64,000 nucleotides of DNA from Urechis unicinctus (GCA_034190875.2 CM067356.1:59196325-59260324); one strand, 5' to 3'. Shown: positions 21,690 to 34,716, counted from the stretch's first letter. Program-made: numbers and translations. Notes: a model not told the origin generated them from the sequence alone.

Positions 21690-22870
21690 GTTGCTCTCAC
21701 ATATTACCGCTTAAATGCATTGATTGAACATTGTTCATATCATTTTACTAGATACGCAAATTATGACCAACAAAGCGGGTCACAATCATGGTTTGTGCTT
21801 TTGTCGTCAGTTGATCCGGATCCAAACAGCCCCTCTCATGAAAAGAAATCATCCTTCGTTAACTTCTACTTTTCAGCTCGACTTGATTGAGAGCAGGCGA
21901 CCACATCGTTTTCTACTGATTTTTGGGTCTGTTTTGGCATTACCAATAGCATGGAAATGCATGCTTGTTATCAAACAAAGGACTTACAAACAATTATTTG
22001 CAAACGAGCTTAAGAAAGTTATGGGAAGGATGAATAAGGGTAAGATTGCTGTCAAGGACAGATTACTTTTCTAATATCAAGGACATAATAACCCTGAGCG
22101 ATGTGTTTGTCCATGTTGATATTTATTGCAAATGACAAATCATTTACAAGCTAATACTGTGCCTGTAAGCGCGGAGATTGTGCCAGTCAGAAAGCATTGG
22201 CTCTTTGTACAACTTACGCGATCAATTTAGCAAATTGTCAATGGACGTGTTGGCGAGATTCACTGATTTTATTCCTCAATAAGATGGCTTGTTGAAAACA
22301 ACCCCACGGCAGAATGTCTAGGCTGAGTCGACACGCTTTATGTACGGCGTTACATGTACCTAACAAACCTGTACATAATATATGAGATGCGGTGTGAATA
22401 CACCAGTCAAAAGTCATTCCACAGACAACATGATTTGTGACGATACCTGTTTTATGTATGATACACTACATTCGGCGCTGTGTGCATTTTTGTCAAGAAG
22501 ATTAAGAGTAATTTCAACAATTGCCACTGGTGTCATTTTATTGGGTAATGCTTACTGGGTGTGATGCAAAAACAAGGCCAATAAGGAATGACTGGAATGA
22601 GGAGCGGTATTAAGGTGAAATGAGGCTTACATTTGTGTTATGGTGTTTTTTGATATTTTTCTTTGTGGAAAGTCTCATATCACACTGTTAATTCCGATCA
22701 AGTCATTTAATCAATTATGCATCAATGCTCATCGTACAAGTTAGATTTGATCGCCGTGTATCGTAACGATTGAGTATACAATAACGGGTTACTTCGATGT
22801 ATACTAGGTTGCAAAAAGCAAATCGCCAGGAATGTGGTTAGGCAATCATAAATAAATTGACCATGGTAAG
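21690..22870. repeat. Polinton terminal-type sequence, copy 2 (non-coding)
   Basis: Direct-orientation homology to 13620-15410, including ttgaacattgttcatat against ttgtacattgatcatat, atacgcaaattatg, and gtatgatacactacat against gtatgatacattacat. The last part (22790-22870, cgggttacttcgatgta, aaagcaaatc) matches R1. The integrase-polymerase block is thus bracketed by direct copies, not by the inverted copies expected of an intact element. Confidence 0.6.
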
Positions 22871-25800
22871 ACTCCTTATTTTTAAGTATACACATTTATA
22901 TATTTAGTGGCAGTTGGAGGCTCTCCTAGCTTTTAATAACATTGCATTGCAACTCTGCATTGGATACACGCCATGGTGTTACTATTGAATGCGCATTGTA
23001 CGTACACTCCACACAGAACTCATGTACACGAGAAACCGCACGCAACACCAACGTTCGCGAGTCTCTATCTCGAGTTTCTACGCTCTCTCTCAGACACACG
23101 TGCGCATCAGGGAATTTATGATTAGCGAAATATTGAAAGGGTTAGATTATTGCAAATATCCCAATGATTTAATGCATTCCATCGATAGAGAATGTCTGTG
23201 TTTGCAAATTGACTTCGCCAAGGACTCCTTTAATTTTACATAGAAATGTTTAACAGATGGCATTGTGTTATTTCTGTGGCAGTTTCCGCTGCTCCATGCG
23301 GAACTTTTCAAAATAGTATGGCGCATTGAATACTGTGCTGGTCTTGAATAAGTCAAGTTTGTTTACCAAAGGCTTGCTATATAAAGATAGAAGGCAATTG
23401 TGTCATATAACTGGGACGACTTGCAGAATATTATTTACCGCTATCATTACATTATCTGGTTAACGGCAATTGCATGGTTGGAATGCAAGCACAGAGCAGC
23501 AGATGACAAAACTAATATATTTTCTCTCGCTCAATAAATTGTGAATGCTATATGATATCATTAGTGAATTTACCCTGTGATTACCGACATATTGAAAGGG
23601 TAGTGATGGATGGAGCTAATATATCAGACTGACAAATGTGGTCCTGTCATGCCCCACAAGGGTTTGCACATACGGGCCGCTATTGATTCCACTCGCCTTA
23701 TTTTCTATTCTAATAGCACCTGACTTGAACTGATACACAAGCAACGTTTGTCATCAAGGTGATGACGAAACATCAGTGCCTTGTCAAGTAGGTGTGCAGC
23801 GGGAGGCAGTTTGAGTACTTGATTGTGCAAGAACATGAAGGAAATTGGTGATGGTGTCCCTGCATCAGATGATATGACAAAAATGGTGCTTTATGCTCGC
23901 TATAATATGTGTGATTGTTGGCTCCAATTGTATTAATGAAGAACCATTCGTTCGATGACGCTATGACATCAATTTTGCAACAGGAAAGACGGATCAAAAC
24001 GTACTGGGCGTGTAGTTTACCAAGGAGGCATCGTCATATTGGACGTAGAGACGAAATCGCAGTGCAAAGCTATAACATAAACAAGTTAATGCGAAAAACA
24101 ATATTCGAAACGAGATGACCTAAGCTTGCTATTTCTTTGACTCATCGCGTCGATCTCATACGTCGACTTCATTAACGTGCTTTTCTCATATATCACACTG
24201 CAAATAGGCTCGTCCAATGTTAACATGCTTCCTTCATGCACCTAACCACATCAACGAATGTCGACTGCATAAAAGCAGGGGCTTTTATCAGGTACATCTT
24301 CAAATCACATACGTTATCTATGTGACAGAGACAGCCGCGACAGGGCTGACCAAAAGCATATGCGCTGCAAAAGTGTAAAGTACGTATAATTAGAGGGGAC
24401 GATGCTTTTTCGAACAGCAAAGGTAAAATAATTATTCATCTGATTAAGCAAACAGGATTTTCCTCGACAGACGGTCGTGGCTGGACCTTTTGTGTCTCAC
24501 TATGAATGATTCGTTTACCAGTTGGGAATAATTCATATTCTTCCCGTCAACCACCTAGTCAAGTGCTCGTCGCCTACAGATTGAGTCCGTAAGAATTATT
24601 TCATGCTTTTAATTACTCAAGCAGCCAAATAACGAAATTGTTTATGATGGTGGACGTCACGAGTGTGATCGCAGATATTAGCGCTTATTTTGCGAGATCA
24701 TTTGAATGATACTGCCGACTAGTTGTTAGTCAATAGCGGCCGTACTCTATACACGAAACAACAAACACCACAACGTCTGAATTATTGTTGTTAATCGGCA
24801 GCGAATTGCCAGTTTTGGCATCGTATGCTAACTTGTGACACCTGATATTAGTTATTACTAAGAATGCATGCTGACGTCATTTTGTCTTTGTGCATACGTG
24901 ATAGGGTATGTTACCGCATGCCACAATATAGCTGTTCTTGACTAACTCGATTGTATGCAGTTGGCGGTAGAAGATTGAAATAGGTATCCCATTATGCCAG
25001 ACATCATAAAATCAATCGGTTATCCATCTTAACACTCGGTTTGTTTGCCATCTGTAAATTAAACCTATTGTTATTCCTATAATAGTTAGTTCTGGGATAG
25101 AATAATCAACGACAACATGAGTTTAGATATCCATTAAGCTCAAAGTGCTTATGACATCAATTTTTCATGTTTTTTTATAAAACCTAATTAAAAATTCGAT
25201 TTTTGTGGTTCGATTTTGGAACAAGTCACCTGAACATAACGTCAATTGGAATGTGAAGTCGCTTTTTCGGCATCCGCCACCATTTCCCAAATGTTAAGCC
25301 CAACATCTCGTGACGTCACTTGATGAACTCGTCACTGACAGGTCCGCAGTTTTGATTGTATGCAATGGCGAATTTAGACATCCATAAAGCTTGAAGTCGC
25401 TACATTGCACCCTTTCTCATCAATGTTATCATTATGCTTTTTCATTCGAATTTTATCAACCAACTTATTAATGGATTAGCTTCCGAGACGAAAAAATGTC
25501 TACAAACACAGCTTTGGAACAGTGTTCGAATGGAACCGCTAAAGCAGAAAGTTAGAAGTGGATAAACCTGATACCAATATAGTGGATGTCTGGTGACAGT
25601 CGCAAATTTGGTGAGGGAATTGCATCTGCATAACAATTTCTTAATATGAATGAAATTTCGATTCTAGCATGCATTGTAAATACAAAGGGTTGTTCGGAAA
25701 AAAAAGTTATTGAAGGCCACAATAATTATGTTCAGGAGTCAGAACTGATACTAAGTTCAATTATCTCCTGAAATAAGTTTAATCATCAATGTTATATGGT

Positions 25801-26690
25801 GGCACGCATACTTTAAATGATAAAAACAATGAAAATACTTGGCCAGTTCATGAATTTAGGTTATGTAATGAACGTATGCTTTAGACAAAAACTGAACCCT
25901 TTCAATGCGATGGAATGCTGTCATGTTAAGCTGCTCTAAATGGGACGGCATTGGACGAGTTGAGTTGCCTTTGGGAACAACACAAACAATGTAGAACCGA
26001 AATGAGCCGTGCTTGATAGATAATTCCGCAGCACAGCACACATGGATGGAATTGCATAAACACGCCGAGGGATTACGTAGCTACAGGTTCACAAAGTGGT
26101 TATTTAATTAGTATATAACGTATCATGAGCTGCGTAACATGATGAGATGGCGGTGCAACTGACTTATTTCCTTTGTTTACCAGTTATAACAAGCACAATT
26201 AATCTAAAGTGAATCAGCAACTTCTCTCATTACATAAAAGAAGTTGTACATCACAGTGCAGTATGCTTAAACATGCAACTTGACGAACGAGGATTGCACA
26301 GACATCCCATCCTATTCCAGACATGTACATAAGTAAACGTAAGCAATAAACACTGGCCCCCGTTGTACTTAGTCAAACGTTCTCATTAAATATTGCGATT
26401 GTAGATCATACACATTATAAACACATGATGCATCAGATGGTGTAAAGATATTTATCAAGTGTTAGAATATTTTCCTTTCAGTCTTGGCAGTGACCGATCA
26501 GTCATCAATAAGGCAATGATAATGATGGTAGGAAATCCTCAGAGTAATTGCCTATGGACTACTGCTCATGGTTCAACAACGTTAAGTAACTTAGGATAAG
26601 CCAACTAGAAGTGCTGAGATCGGGTGAGTTAACAAGTCGATATAAAGATGTCGGAAATGAAAAATTGTCCTCAAGTCGGCTGAGCAACGA
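22871..26690. other. gene-poor stretch
   Basis: About 3.8 kb of AT-rich DNA with only short frames on both strands and no motif, splice-supported exon or clear repeat array. It may be old Polinton or intergenic DNA too diverged to recognise. Confidence 0.45.
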
Positions 26691-26697
26691 AACTTAG

Positions 26698-26795
26698 TCA
26701 AGCCGCACACCAATTTTTGGCCATAAATAATGCTTCGGCTTCTTTTGTGATCTGGATAATGACTAACTCAGACGCATTCTCAATTCGCCGGTCAT
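26698..26795 (-). pseudogene. Polinton major capsid protein, C-terminal scrap
   Basis: The minus-strand frame contains ENASELVIIQITKEAEAL, clearly related to ENASQGVTIQITKKAEAA at 42420-42475, the C-terminal region of the major capsid remnant. Nothing else of the gene is present. The upstream coding side runs directly into the 52-bp array. Confidence 0.65.
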
Positions 26796-27447
26796 TGCTA
26801 TTGGGCTGGTCGTAGTCACTCAATCGCATTCCCCACGCACCGTGCACTGCCGTGGTCGTGCGCATTCGTCGCCCGCCGGCTACTGCTATGGGGCTGGTCA
26901 TAGTCCCTCAGAAGCATTATCTGCACGCTGGCCACTGCATAGTCACTCAGTCAAATTACCAACGCGCCGGCCACTGCCACATTGGAATGGTCATCGTCAT
27001 TCAAACGCATTCCCCACGCTGCGGCTACTGCCATGGGGCTTGGTCGTAGTCAATCACACGCATTCTCCATGCGACGGCTACTGCCATGCGGCTGGTCGTA
27101 GTCAGTCAATCGCATTCCCCATGCGCCGGCTACTGCCTTTGGGCTGTTCAAAGTCACTCAGGCACATTCCCTACGCTGCGGCCACTGCAATGGGGCACGT
27201 CGTAGTCACTCAGACGCATATTTTTACGCACAGGCTGCTGCCATGGGGCTTGTCGTAGTCACTCAATCGCATTCCCCACGTGCTGGCTACTGCCATAGGG
27301 TGGTCGTAGTCATTCAATCGCTTTCCCCACGCACCGGCTACTGCCTTGGGGCTGGTCATAGTCAATCAGGTGGATTTTCTACTCGCCGGCTGCTGCCAGG
27401 GGCACGTCGTAGTCACTCAGACGCATTCTCCAAGCGCCGGCCAATGC
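26770..27447 (+). repeat. about 52-bp minisatellite, about 13 diverged copies
   Basis: Units combine cgcattccccacgcgccgg, ctactgccatggggctgg and tcgtagtcactca. The first copy includes the capsid-gene scrap (gacgcattctcaattcgccg), so the array seems to have grown from or beside it. The unit length is not a multiple of three, so the long frames across it are artefacts. Confidence 0.85.
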
Positions 27448-27454
27448 TCTTAAC

Positions 27455-27700
27455 AGTTGCTACCCTCCATACAGTTTTTACACTTGGGATGGCTATGACT
27501 CTGGTTATGATGAATACATTTTTATAGTTACTACTCTGAAAGTTTTCTTGCTTGGACGAGTTTTTCTCTGGATATAGTTATTACCTTGATTAAAGTTGTT
27601 ACCCTTGGTGCAGTTGTTACCATTGATACGATTGTAACCCTGGGTACAGTGGTTGCCTTGGTTACAGCTGTCCCCCTGGTACAGTTGTTATCCTGAGATA
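27455..27700 (+). repeat. degenerate CAGTTGTTACC tandem repeat
   Basis: Variants of acagttgttacc-ttg recur about every 25 bases. Confidence 0.6.
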
Positions 27701-28082
27701 ATGATAGGTTGTTTGACTATTTTAAGCGTAGAGGATATGTTATCTGGGCTACAGTGAATATAGATGCCAGGTAATGTGTGTGTGTTGCAGTGAGTATAGA
27801 TTCGACGCACTGCATATTGCATTTTACCTGCGATAAAGTTGATGTTGTTTCCATCCATTGAATGAACCATCGTTGAAAAATAAACACTTGGGGTAAATGA
27901 ATGACTGTTTTAGCTGCCACTTGCATCTATTATATGACCAGAGCGAGTATGGTAGGCTGCACAAACAATATATTTTTTTCGCTCAGTTGAGATATTCAGG
28001 AAAGTTTGATGTTGACAAACACACATCGTATAACACGGGCTCATTTCAAGCGTCACTATAAGGTAGGCAGTAAAGCGGAATA

Positions 28083-28385
28083 GTGCATGCTAACTTTTCT
28101 TCAATCATATTTGCGGTTACCGATCCTGAAATAAAGCTGATCGACCAAGACATAAAGGGAACTCTTCAGTTGAGGGTGATCACTAAAGAGGACGTGACTC
28201 GAATACACTGGAATGTGGTGCCAGGTGAGATATTAGAACGTGGGCTTGATGTATACTATAAGATATTCTGCTTTAAATACAATGACGAGGAAAATATAGC
28301 ATACACCTCACAATCCATATGTGACAACATTAATAAGGGGCACTCTTCAAGTTATCAGTCAAAGCTGGAAGAAGTGCTAACATAG
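28083..28385 (+). CDS. unrecognised coding-like ORF (100 aa)
   Basis: The composition is protein-like, unlike the surrounding frames: charged, aromatic and aliphatic residues alternate, with no low complexity. It includes FAVTDPEIKLIDQDIKG, EDVTRIHWNVVPGEIL, VYYKIFCFKYNDEENIAY and ending SSSYQSKLEEVLT. It ends at a TAG at 28383. No Kozak match, signal peptide or membrane segment is evident, and the real start could be upstream through splicing. I do not recognise a family. It could be a terminal exon, a retrogene or an element ORF. Confidence 0.4.
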   Translation: MHANFSSIIFAVTDPEIKLIDQDIKGTLQLRVITKEDVTRIHWNVVPGEILERGLDVYYKIFCFKYNDEENIAYTSQSICDNINKGHSSSYQSKLEEVLT

Positions 28386-28389
28386 TAGC

Positions 28390-28685
28390 ATTAATGATGT
28401 TATCTCACTTATTATCTTATCTTATTTGTCGCTCTCTGACATACATTCTGTATGGTATAATCATCGATATACATTTATTCACAGATGAGTCCTTTTGAAT
28501 AATATGATAGTGAGCGAGTAGCGCCATTACGCCAATGCATTCCTCAGATTCACTTATTAGCAGACTGTTCTATGGGGCTACAAAATGCTTGACGGCTGCT
28601 CGTTATAAGAGACACAAGTAATAAAGTGGAAGATTCGGAACAAGTCACAAATTGTAGCATATACAGATTAATGAGAGCCTATGAG
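28390..28685. other. non-coding stretch
   Basis: No feature seen between the ORF ending at 28385 and the TA/TC tract. Confidence 0.4.
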
Positions 28686-28702
28686 TTTATATATGGTTTA
28701 TA

Positions 28703-28756
<54 letters not shown>

Positions 28757-29007
28757 TATAAATATATAGAGGATATATATATAAATATATAGATAGGGAT
28801 ATATATATATATTATCTGTAGAGAAAGATATATATTCTATATATATCTATCTCTATATCTCTTTATCTCTATCTCTATCTATCTATCTCTCTCTCTCTAG
28901 AGATCTCTCTCTCTATATATATATATATCTCTCTCTATCTCTCTCTCTCTATCTCTCTCTCTCTATATATCTCTCTATACTCCTCTATATATATATATAT
29001 CTATATA

Positions 29008-29066
<59 letters not shown>

Positions 29067-29067
29067 G
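28686..29067. repeat. (TA)n / (TC)n microsatellite complex
   Basis: Interleaved pure TA runs and TC runs; a compound microsatellite. Confidence 0.97.
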
Positions 29068-29719
29068 ACACGCTGATACGACGCCATGACTTTAACACAT
29101 CACGCAAATACGACCCCCCTGACCTAAGCACATTACCTTAATACGACGCCATTCGAGTATTTATAGTTCTGAATTGAAGTTTACTTGGTTATTCATTCGT
29201 GTATAGGCTAAACACACACAGAAATGTTTGAAAATGAACAGCTGTCTGCAATTTATCCCAATAAACCTATCACCACTATTATTCAAATACCTTAATCAGC
29301 CTCTTACCTTATCCAGGTAATGCTCTTTGGTAATTTGGTTGTTGTGTTAGTTGTTTGAATAGCCACCATCATTAACTAACCATCATTGATGATATCGACT
29401 GAAAGCCGGCAGGACAGCGCGCGCGGAATTCAACAGGGTAGGCCGAGGACTACGCATATAAAATGGGCGGCAAAGGACTGCGCAAGCTGTCGATAATATC
29501 ACATGTGCGACGTCACCAGATCACCGCGGTCGAGTTTGGTCAGTGTGGGGTCACATCTACAAGAGAGTTATTTCAGAATTCGCCTTGTTGCGTCAGCCCC
29601 ACGTCATTACTGTGTCCTTCAACCTACAGCTAGCTGCATTTATGGTGAATATATTACTAAATCATATCTATTTGCATATAAATTGAAAGCGATTGATCGA
29701 AATTCACTAACCCTCTCTC

Positions 29720-30760
29720 ACTTTACGACATTCACTCTCTCCACAATCCACTAACCAACTTACTAGCCAATCAACCTCTGGTGTATTACCTCATTTACTC
29801 ACCCTATTGATCAAATTCTTAACATGCACAAATTCACTAACTCAGTCATTCAATCATTCACTAACACGCAAAAAATCACTTACTCACTCACTCACTAACA
29901 CGCACCTACTCACAAACTTACTCACTTACTCACTCACTCACTCACTCACTCACTCGCTCACTCACTAACACACACAAACTCGCTCACTCACGAACTCGCA
30001 CACACTCACGCTTACAATCAATAACACGCACACACTCACTCACTTACTGTCACGCACACACACTCACAAACTCACTAACACACACAAACTTCCTCAATCA
30101 CAAACACACTAACTCGCACACACTCACGCACACAATCAATAACACGCACACACTCACTCACTCACTTACTGTCACGCACACACACACTCACTCACTAACA
30201 CGCACACACTCACCAACTCACTCATTCACTCACTCACTCACTAACACGCAGAAGCTCACTTACTTACTCACTAACACGCACACACTCACTGACTCAGTCA
30301 TTCACACATTCACTCACCAACAAGCACAAACTCACTCACTAACACTCACAGACTCACTTACTCACTCACTAACACTCACAGACTCACTTACTCACTAACA
30401 CTCACAGACTCACTTACTCACTCACTTACACTCACAGACTCACTTACTCACTTACACGCACACACTCGCACACCTGCTAACACGCACAATTTCACTTATC
30501 CACTCATTCACTCACTTACTCACTCACTAGCACGCACAAACTCATTCACTCACTAACACGCACGCACGAGTTCACGAAAACACTCATTCACTCACTACCA
30601 CGCACAAACTCACTCACTTACTCGTTCTTTCACTAATACGCACAAAATCATTCACTCACTCATTCACAAACAGGCAAAAAGTCACTCACGAATATGCACA
30701 AAATCGCTCTCTCATTTATCAACGCGCACAAACTCACGTGCTTTCTCATTCACTAACATG
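29720..30760 (+). repeat. CACTCACTAACACGCA minisatellite (about 1 kb)
   Basis: A tetranucleotide-based array of CTCA, cut by cactaacacgcacac units of variable length. It is strongly strand-asymmetric (no G except in CGCA words). Confidence 0.95.
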
Positions 30761-31049
30761 GACACACTTTGCGTGAAACTTGGGTTACATAAGATGGAGG
30801 CTCACATCACTTTCAGGTTAACACGATATTGAGGCATGCAAAGCTTAGGTTGTCATTATATCGAAGTTGACATGAATTCGACGTTTAAGCGCGTAAGTTT
30901 GTTATTACCGTTCACGGCTTTGATCCATTTAACATGATATAGTGGACAACGTCACATGAGTCAATCGATAATGTGCTCCATCCTATGGCTGTTACTGTTC
31001 CAATGACTGCATTCCATCATCTCATGTGGCGCCTGGCATCCCCAACTCG

Positions 31050-31192
31050 TGCATTCTAACGTATCTTCCCAGGTAAGCCTGCCTTTACCACCGCCTCCTG
31101 TTAACGTATCTTCCCGGGTAAACTTGTCCTTACCGTGCCCTCCAGTTTACGTATCTTCTCAGGTAAGCCTGCCTTTACCGCCGCCTCCTGTT
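31050..31192 (+). repeat. about 45-51 bp tandem repeat, 3 copies
   Basis: Three copies start aacgtatcttccc or tacgtatcttctc, followed by aggtaa-cctg and ttacc-ccgcctcc. Each carries a CAGGTAAG- or CGGGTAAA-like donor word on the plus strand. Confidence 0.85.
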
Positions 31193-31434
31193 GTTGTGGT
31201 ACCCACGTGGATTAATATGAATACAGTTATTTACGCGTTTTAGAAAGCAACGTGCTGTCATGGAGACGTATCTGTCACTCCAACAACACTGTTTATTTTA
31301 CCCGAATAAAACCGTTGATAAAGAACGATTCCAATCAATTACACAACTTTCTCAAAACAACGAGCAATCTCAAGGATCTGCTTGTTTCTTCTTGTACAGC
31401 ACCTATTTTACAGCACGTGACTGAGTGCAGAAGT

Positions 31435-31800
31435 CAGTGAAAAAGTGAGTAAGTGAGCGAGTTGGTGAACGAGCGGGTGAGCGAGTGAGCCAGTGGGTGA
31501 ACGAGCGGACGAGCGAGTGAGAGAGTCAGTCAGTGAGAAAGTCAGTGAGCGATGGAGTCAGTCAGTGATCAAGTCAGAATCAGTGGTGGCACTGGGAATG
31601 AGTGCCAGAGAGTGTGGGTGTGTCAATGACTCGTTCAGTGATAGGATGGGTGAATAAATATATGAGAGAGGATTTAATGATTCAGTGCGTAAATCAGCGA
31701 ACAAGTGATTCGATGAGTGAAATAATGAGGGAGTGGGCAAGAGTGAATGAGTGATTGAGTTGGGCAGCTTGTAGTCGACTGAGTAAGTGAGTGAAAAAGT
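31435..31800 (+). repeat. GTGAGTGAG-type array
   Basis: A degenerate array of gagtgagtcagtgag and gtgagcgagtgag. Its base pattern is the reverse complement of the 29.7-30.8 kb array. Confidence 0.85.
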
Positions 31801-32109
31801 TAGCATGGGGGAACTTGGAGAACTGTATCAGGAAGTTTGAACAATTTCAGCATCGGCCCATAATTGAGCAAGTTATTATGAATTTAATTTTTTTGGCAAC
31901 CACAATTGAACCAATTTTCGTGACCATTACACGTATATTGATGATTTTATAAGCAATCAAATTTCTGAAAGAAATCATGCTGTCTGGGTCATGACCGATT
32001 CACATTGATTTGGCCGACTCAAGAAACAGCTATTGTTTTAAATAGTACCGTGGCATGCCTTACTTGACAGCATGCCGATGAGGCGTGCAGGTTGCATGCT
32101 GTTTTTTTT
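31801..32109. other. non-coding stretch
   Basis: No gene seen. It may contain a further diverged copy of the repeat described at 32110. Confidence 0.35.
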
Positions 32110-33640
32110 ACGATACGACAATTAGTAACGGAGAAACGACGTGTTAACTTCCGGTTGCACTGCTGAAATTTTTGCTAACCAGAAATGACGTCATCGACAT
32201 CAATAAAAAAACTTACAATTCGTTAGAAGCTGTCCCATGCAATATTTGACCAATTTGTTATGACCATCGAATATATGGTACAGCAAAACTTATGGACTGA
32301 TACCACTTTTAATCGACCTGGGGCGCTTGGTAAAACTATTGGTTTGATGCACTGACATATATTAAGAAAAACTTTGCAATTAAAATGAGCTACAAATTGA
32401 TGTAAATTTTATAACGATCCGACAATATACTAGTTTTTCACTTTTTTGACTACATTGACCTTAGTTTCAGGTCAAGGTCATAACAAAACATTTGAGTTCT
32501 GCGCATCATCGAGACCTAGAATAAATTTTTCACGTTATCACGTGTCGAAAAAAATGCTTACAAACCAACACACAAACCAATACACCTTGACCTTAGTTTG
32601 AAGTCAAGGTGAAAGAAAACCTCTGGGTTTTGCGCATCGATTACACCGTCCATTGAAAAAAAAATTATTTAGAAATTAACCAACATTAAACACAGGTTCA
32701 CTTTGGGAGAAAACTGTCGGTTTTTGACAACAGGCAATATTTAGTCAAATGTTCAGAATTGAAAGGGTTTCCTTCGAGTGTAAACCAATTCACGATACGA
32801 CCATTCACGATGGAGAACGACGCGATAACTTTTCCGTCCCGATTTAACTTTTACTCGTTCGAGAGCGGAAATGACGTCAACGACTTCCCTACGAAAGTTA
32901 TAATTCGTTTGACGCTCTTCATCATAACTTGTCACGCTATTTTTATGACAATCGGACGCATATGGTCGATCCTATAAGCGATCCTAAATTTCTGGCCAAT
33001 TTTAGGTTATTTCCGAACTTTGCCTGCGATTCGTGGGAAAAGTACGCATAATTGGTGCTGATATGAGGCAAACGACATGTAACTAGAAGAGTCACGTACA
33101 AATTCATGGAAAATATTTCAAAATCGACCAAGTATTACCAAACATATCGTGGTGTTAATGCCTTTTTTGTGGGGGGTGGGGGTTTTGAAAGAGCATGGGC
33201 TACCGTCAGCGCAAACATTTTTACGTTGCGACCATTAAGGAGGGAGAAACGACGCATTTACTTGCGATTGCACAGCTGAATTAGGGTTTTTTGCTCGTAA
33301 CCAGACGTGACGTCATCGATAGCAACAAAAATCTTATCATTCGGTGGACACTGCCCCTTACAACATTTGACCCAATTTTGATAACCATCCATCAAATATT
33401 GTCCATGTTATAAACGATTGAAAAATGTGGTAAAATAATCCCAACAATTTTCGAATGGGGGCTACGGGGCGAAATATGCATATTTTTTCAAGACATTTGC
33501 TATGAAAAGTTGGTCAATAAGCCAGGCTGCACAGACCTATAATTTTTACCATAATCGCACCGTAGGTATATGTGATATCAAAGATTTAACAATTTACAAC
33601 GTGACCTTGACCTTAATATAATATCAAGGTCAAAACATAA
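32110..33640 (+). repeat. degenerate repeat family with CRE and AGGTCA palindromes
   Basis: Copies near 32110, 32795 and 33225 share acgatacgac or gcgacca, gagaa-acgac, an aatgacgtca-cga block, then a-ttcgtt and tatgaccatc. Between copies lie ccttgacctta ... tcaaggtca palindromes (32455-32480, 32583-32612, 33600-33630). No coding capacity was seen. Confidence 0.65.
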
Positions 33641-34075
33641 TATCCGGACTCAGACCATTATTGCTCCCGACCATATAAAGTAAAAAAATCTGAATAATTT
33701 CAAACAATTGCGACCTGTATCGAGTGCCAAATAATTGTTAGCAAACAAACAAGCCACAAACGCGATTAACCAAGATAACTTGGCGAATGCGAATTCGCCA
33801 AATTAACAATAGCGAATGTATCTTTTATTCTGTCACATGGACCTTGACACCACAAAGGCCCTGAGGGGTCATGAAACAGGTCGTTATGGCTACCTCTGGG
33901 CCAGCGGATCCTAATATATTGATTCTTGATTTGCGCAGTTAGATCACCAAATTCACATATTAGTCAATGTTTATCAAATTTGTTTTACATTATAATATTT
34001 AAAATCTATTAAACACCGCACCCCACCCACTGCCTTCCCAACCTCTCCCCCCCCCCCTACCACACACACACGCCC

Positions 34076-34620
34076 TTCGGAAACATTATCACGAAAGCAT
34101 AGTTGACAAGCTTTCGGTTCCTTAAAAGGTGAAAGTAAGAATATATCCTCCCACAGGCAAATGACATCAATGCAAAAGTCAAACACTTGGTGCAAAAGGG
34201 ATATTCGGAAATCCCTTACCAAAAACCACTGGAAATGGAAAACATTTAGACGATCGCCTGACAATTTCTGTTTCGATTCAAGTTTTGTGAGTTGAGAACT
34301 GCCCGTTTGGTTTTTTGTCTTATCCCTTTTTCGATTTATTGGGATCCATTTGTGTTTATAATTGGCATTTGTTGTTTTATCCAACCTTCGATGTTGATCA
34401 ACTTTGTTTTTAATTTATTAGTCTACACTTCACCCCCCTCCTTTTGCATCCTCTCTCTTCCCATCCCACTTTCGAGAACATTATCACTGAAGCATATTTG
34501 ACAAGCTTTCAGTTCATTTAGAGTTGAAAGTATGAAAATATCCTCCCTCCAGCATATGACGTCGATGCAAAAGTCAAGAGCCACTTGTTGCGAAACCGAA
34601 ATTGAGGAATTCCCTTAACC
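34076..34620 (+). repeat. direct repeat upstream of the ankyrin gene, 2 copies
   Basis: 34100-34230 and 34490-34600 share ttgacaagctttc-gttc, gttgaaagta or gtgaaagta, atatcctccc, and gatgcaaaagtcaa or caatgcaaaagtcaa. Confidence 0.75.
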
Positions 34621-34707
34621 ACAGTAAAGTTCATACACTCCAACACTGAATTCAACGTTTCGTTGTATGTCTTACCGCTGTTTCGGGTTGTAGTTTTCCT
34701 TGGTGCT

Positions 34708-34716
34708 TATAAATAG
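34708..34716 (+). promoter_or_regulatory. TATA box (TATAAATAG) of the ankyrin gene
   Basis: A good TATA word about 30 bases before a plausible start site near 34740 and before the short 5' intron. It lies just after the duplicated upstream repeat. Confidence 0.5.

Noticed and set aside
26842-27527. Histidine/arginine-rich repeat proteins
   Set aside because: The 52-bp unit is not a multiple of three, so the frames only reflect the array.
29456-29754. TATAAAA at about 29456 followed by an 83-residue ORF
   Set aside because: The ORF has no protein-like features and runs into simple sequence; one TATA word in AT-rich DNA is not enough.
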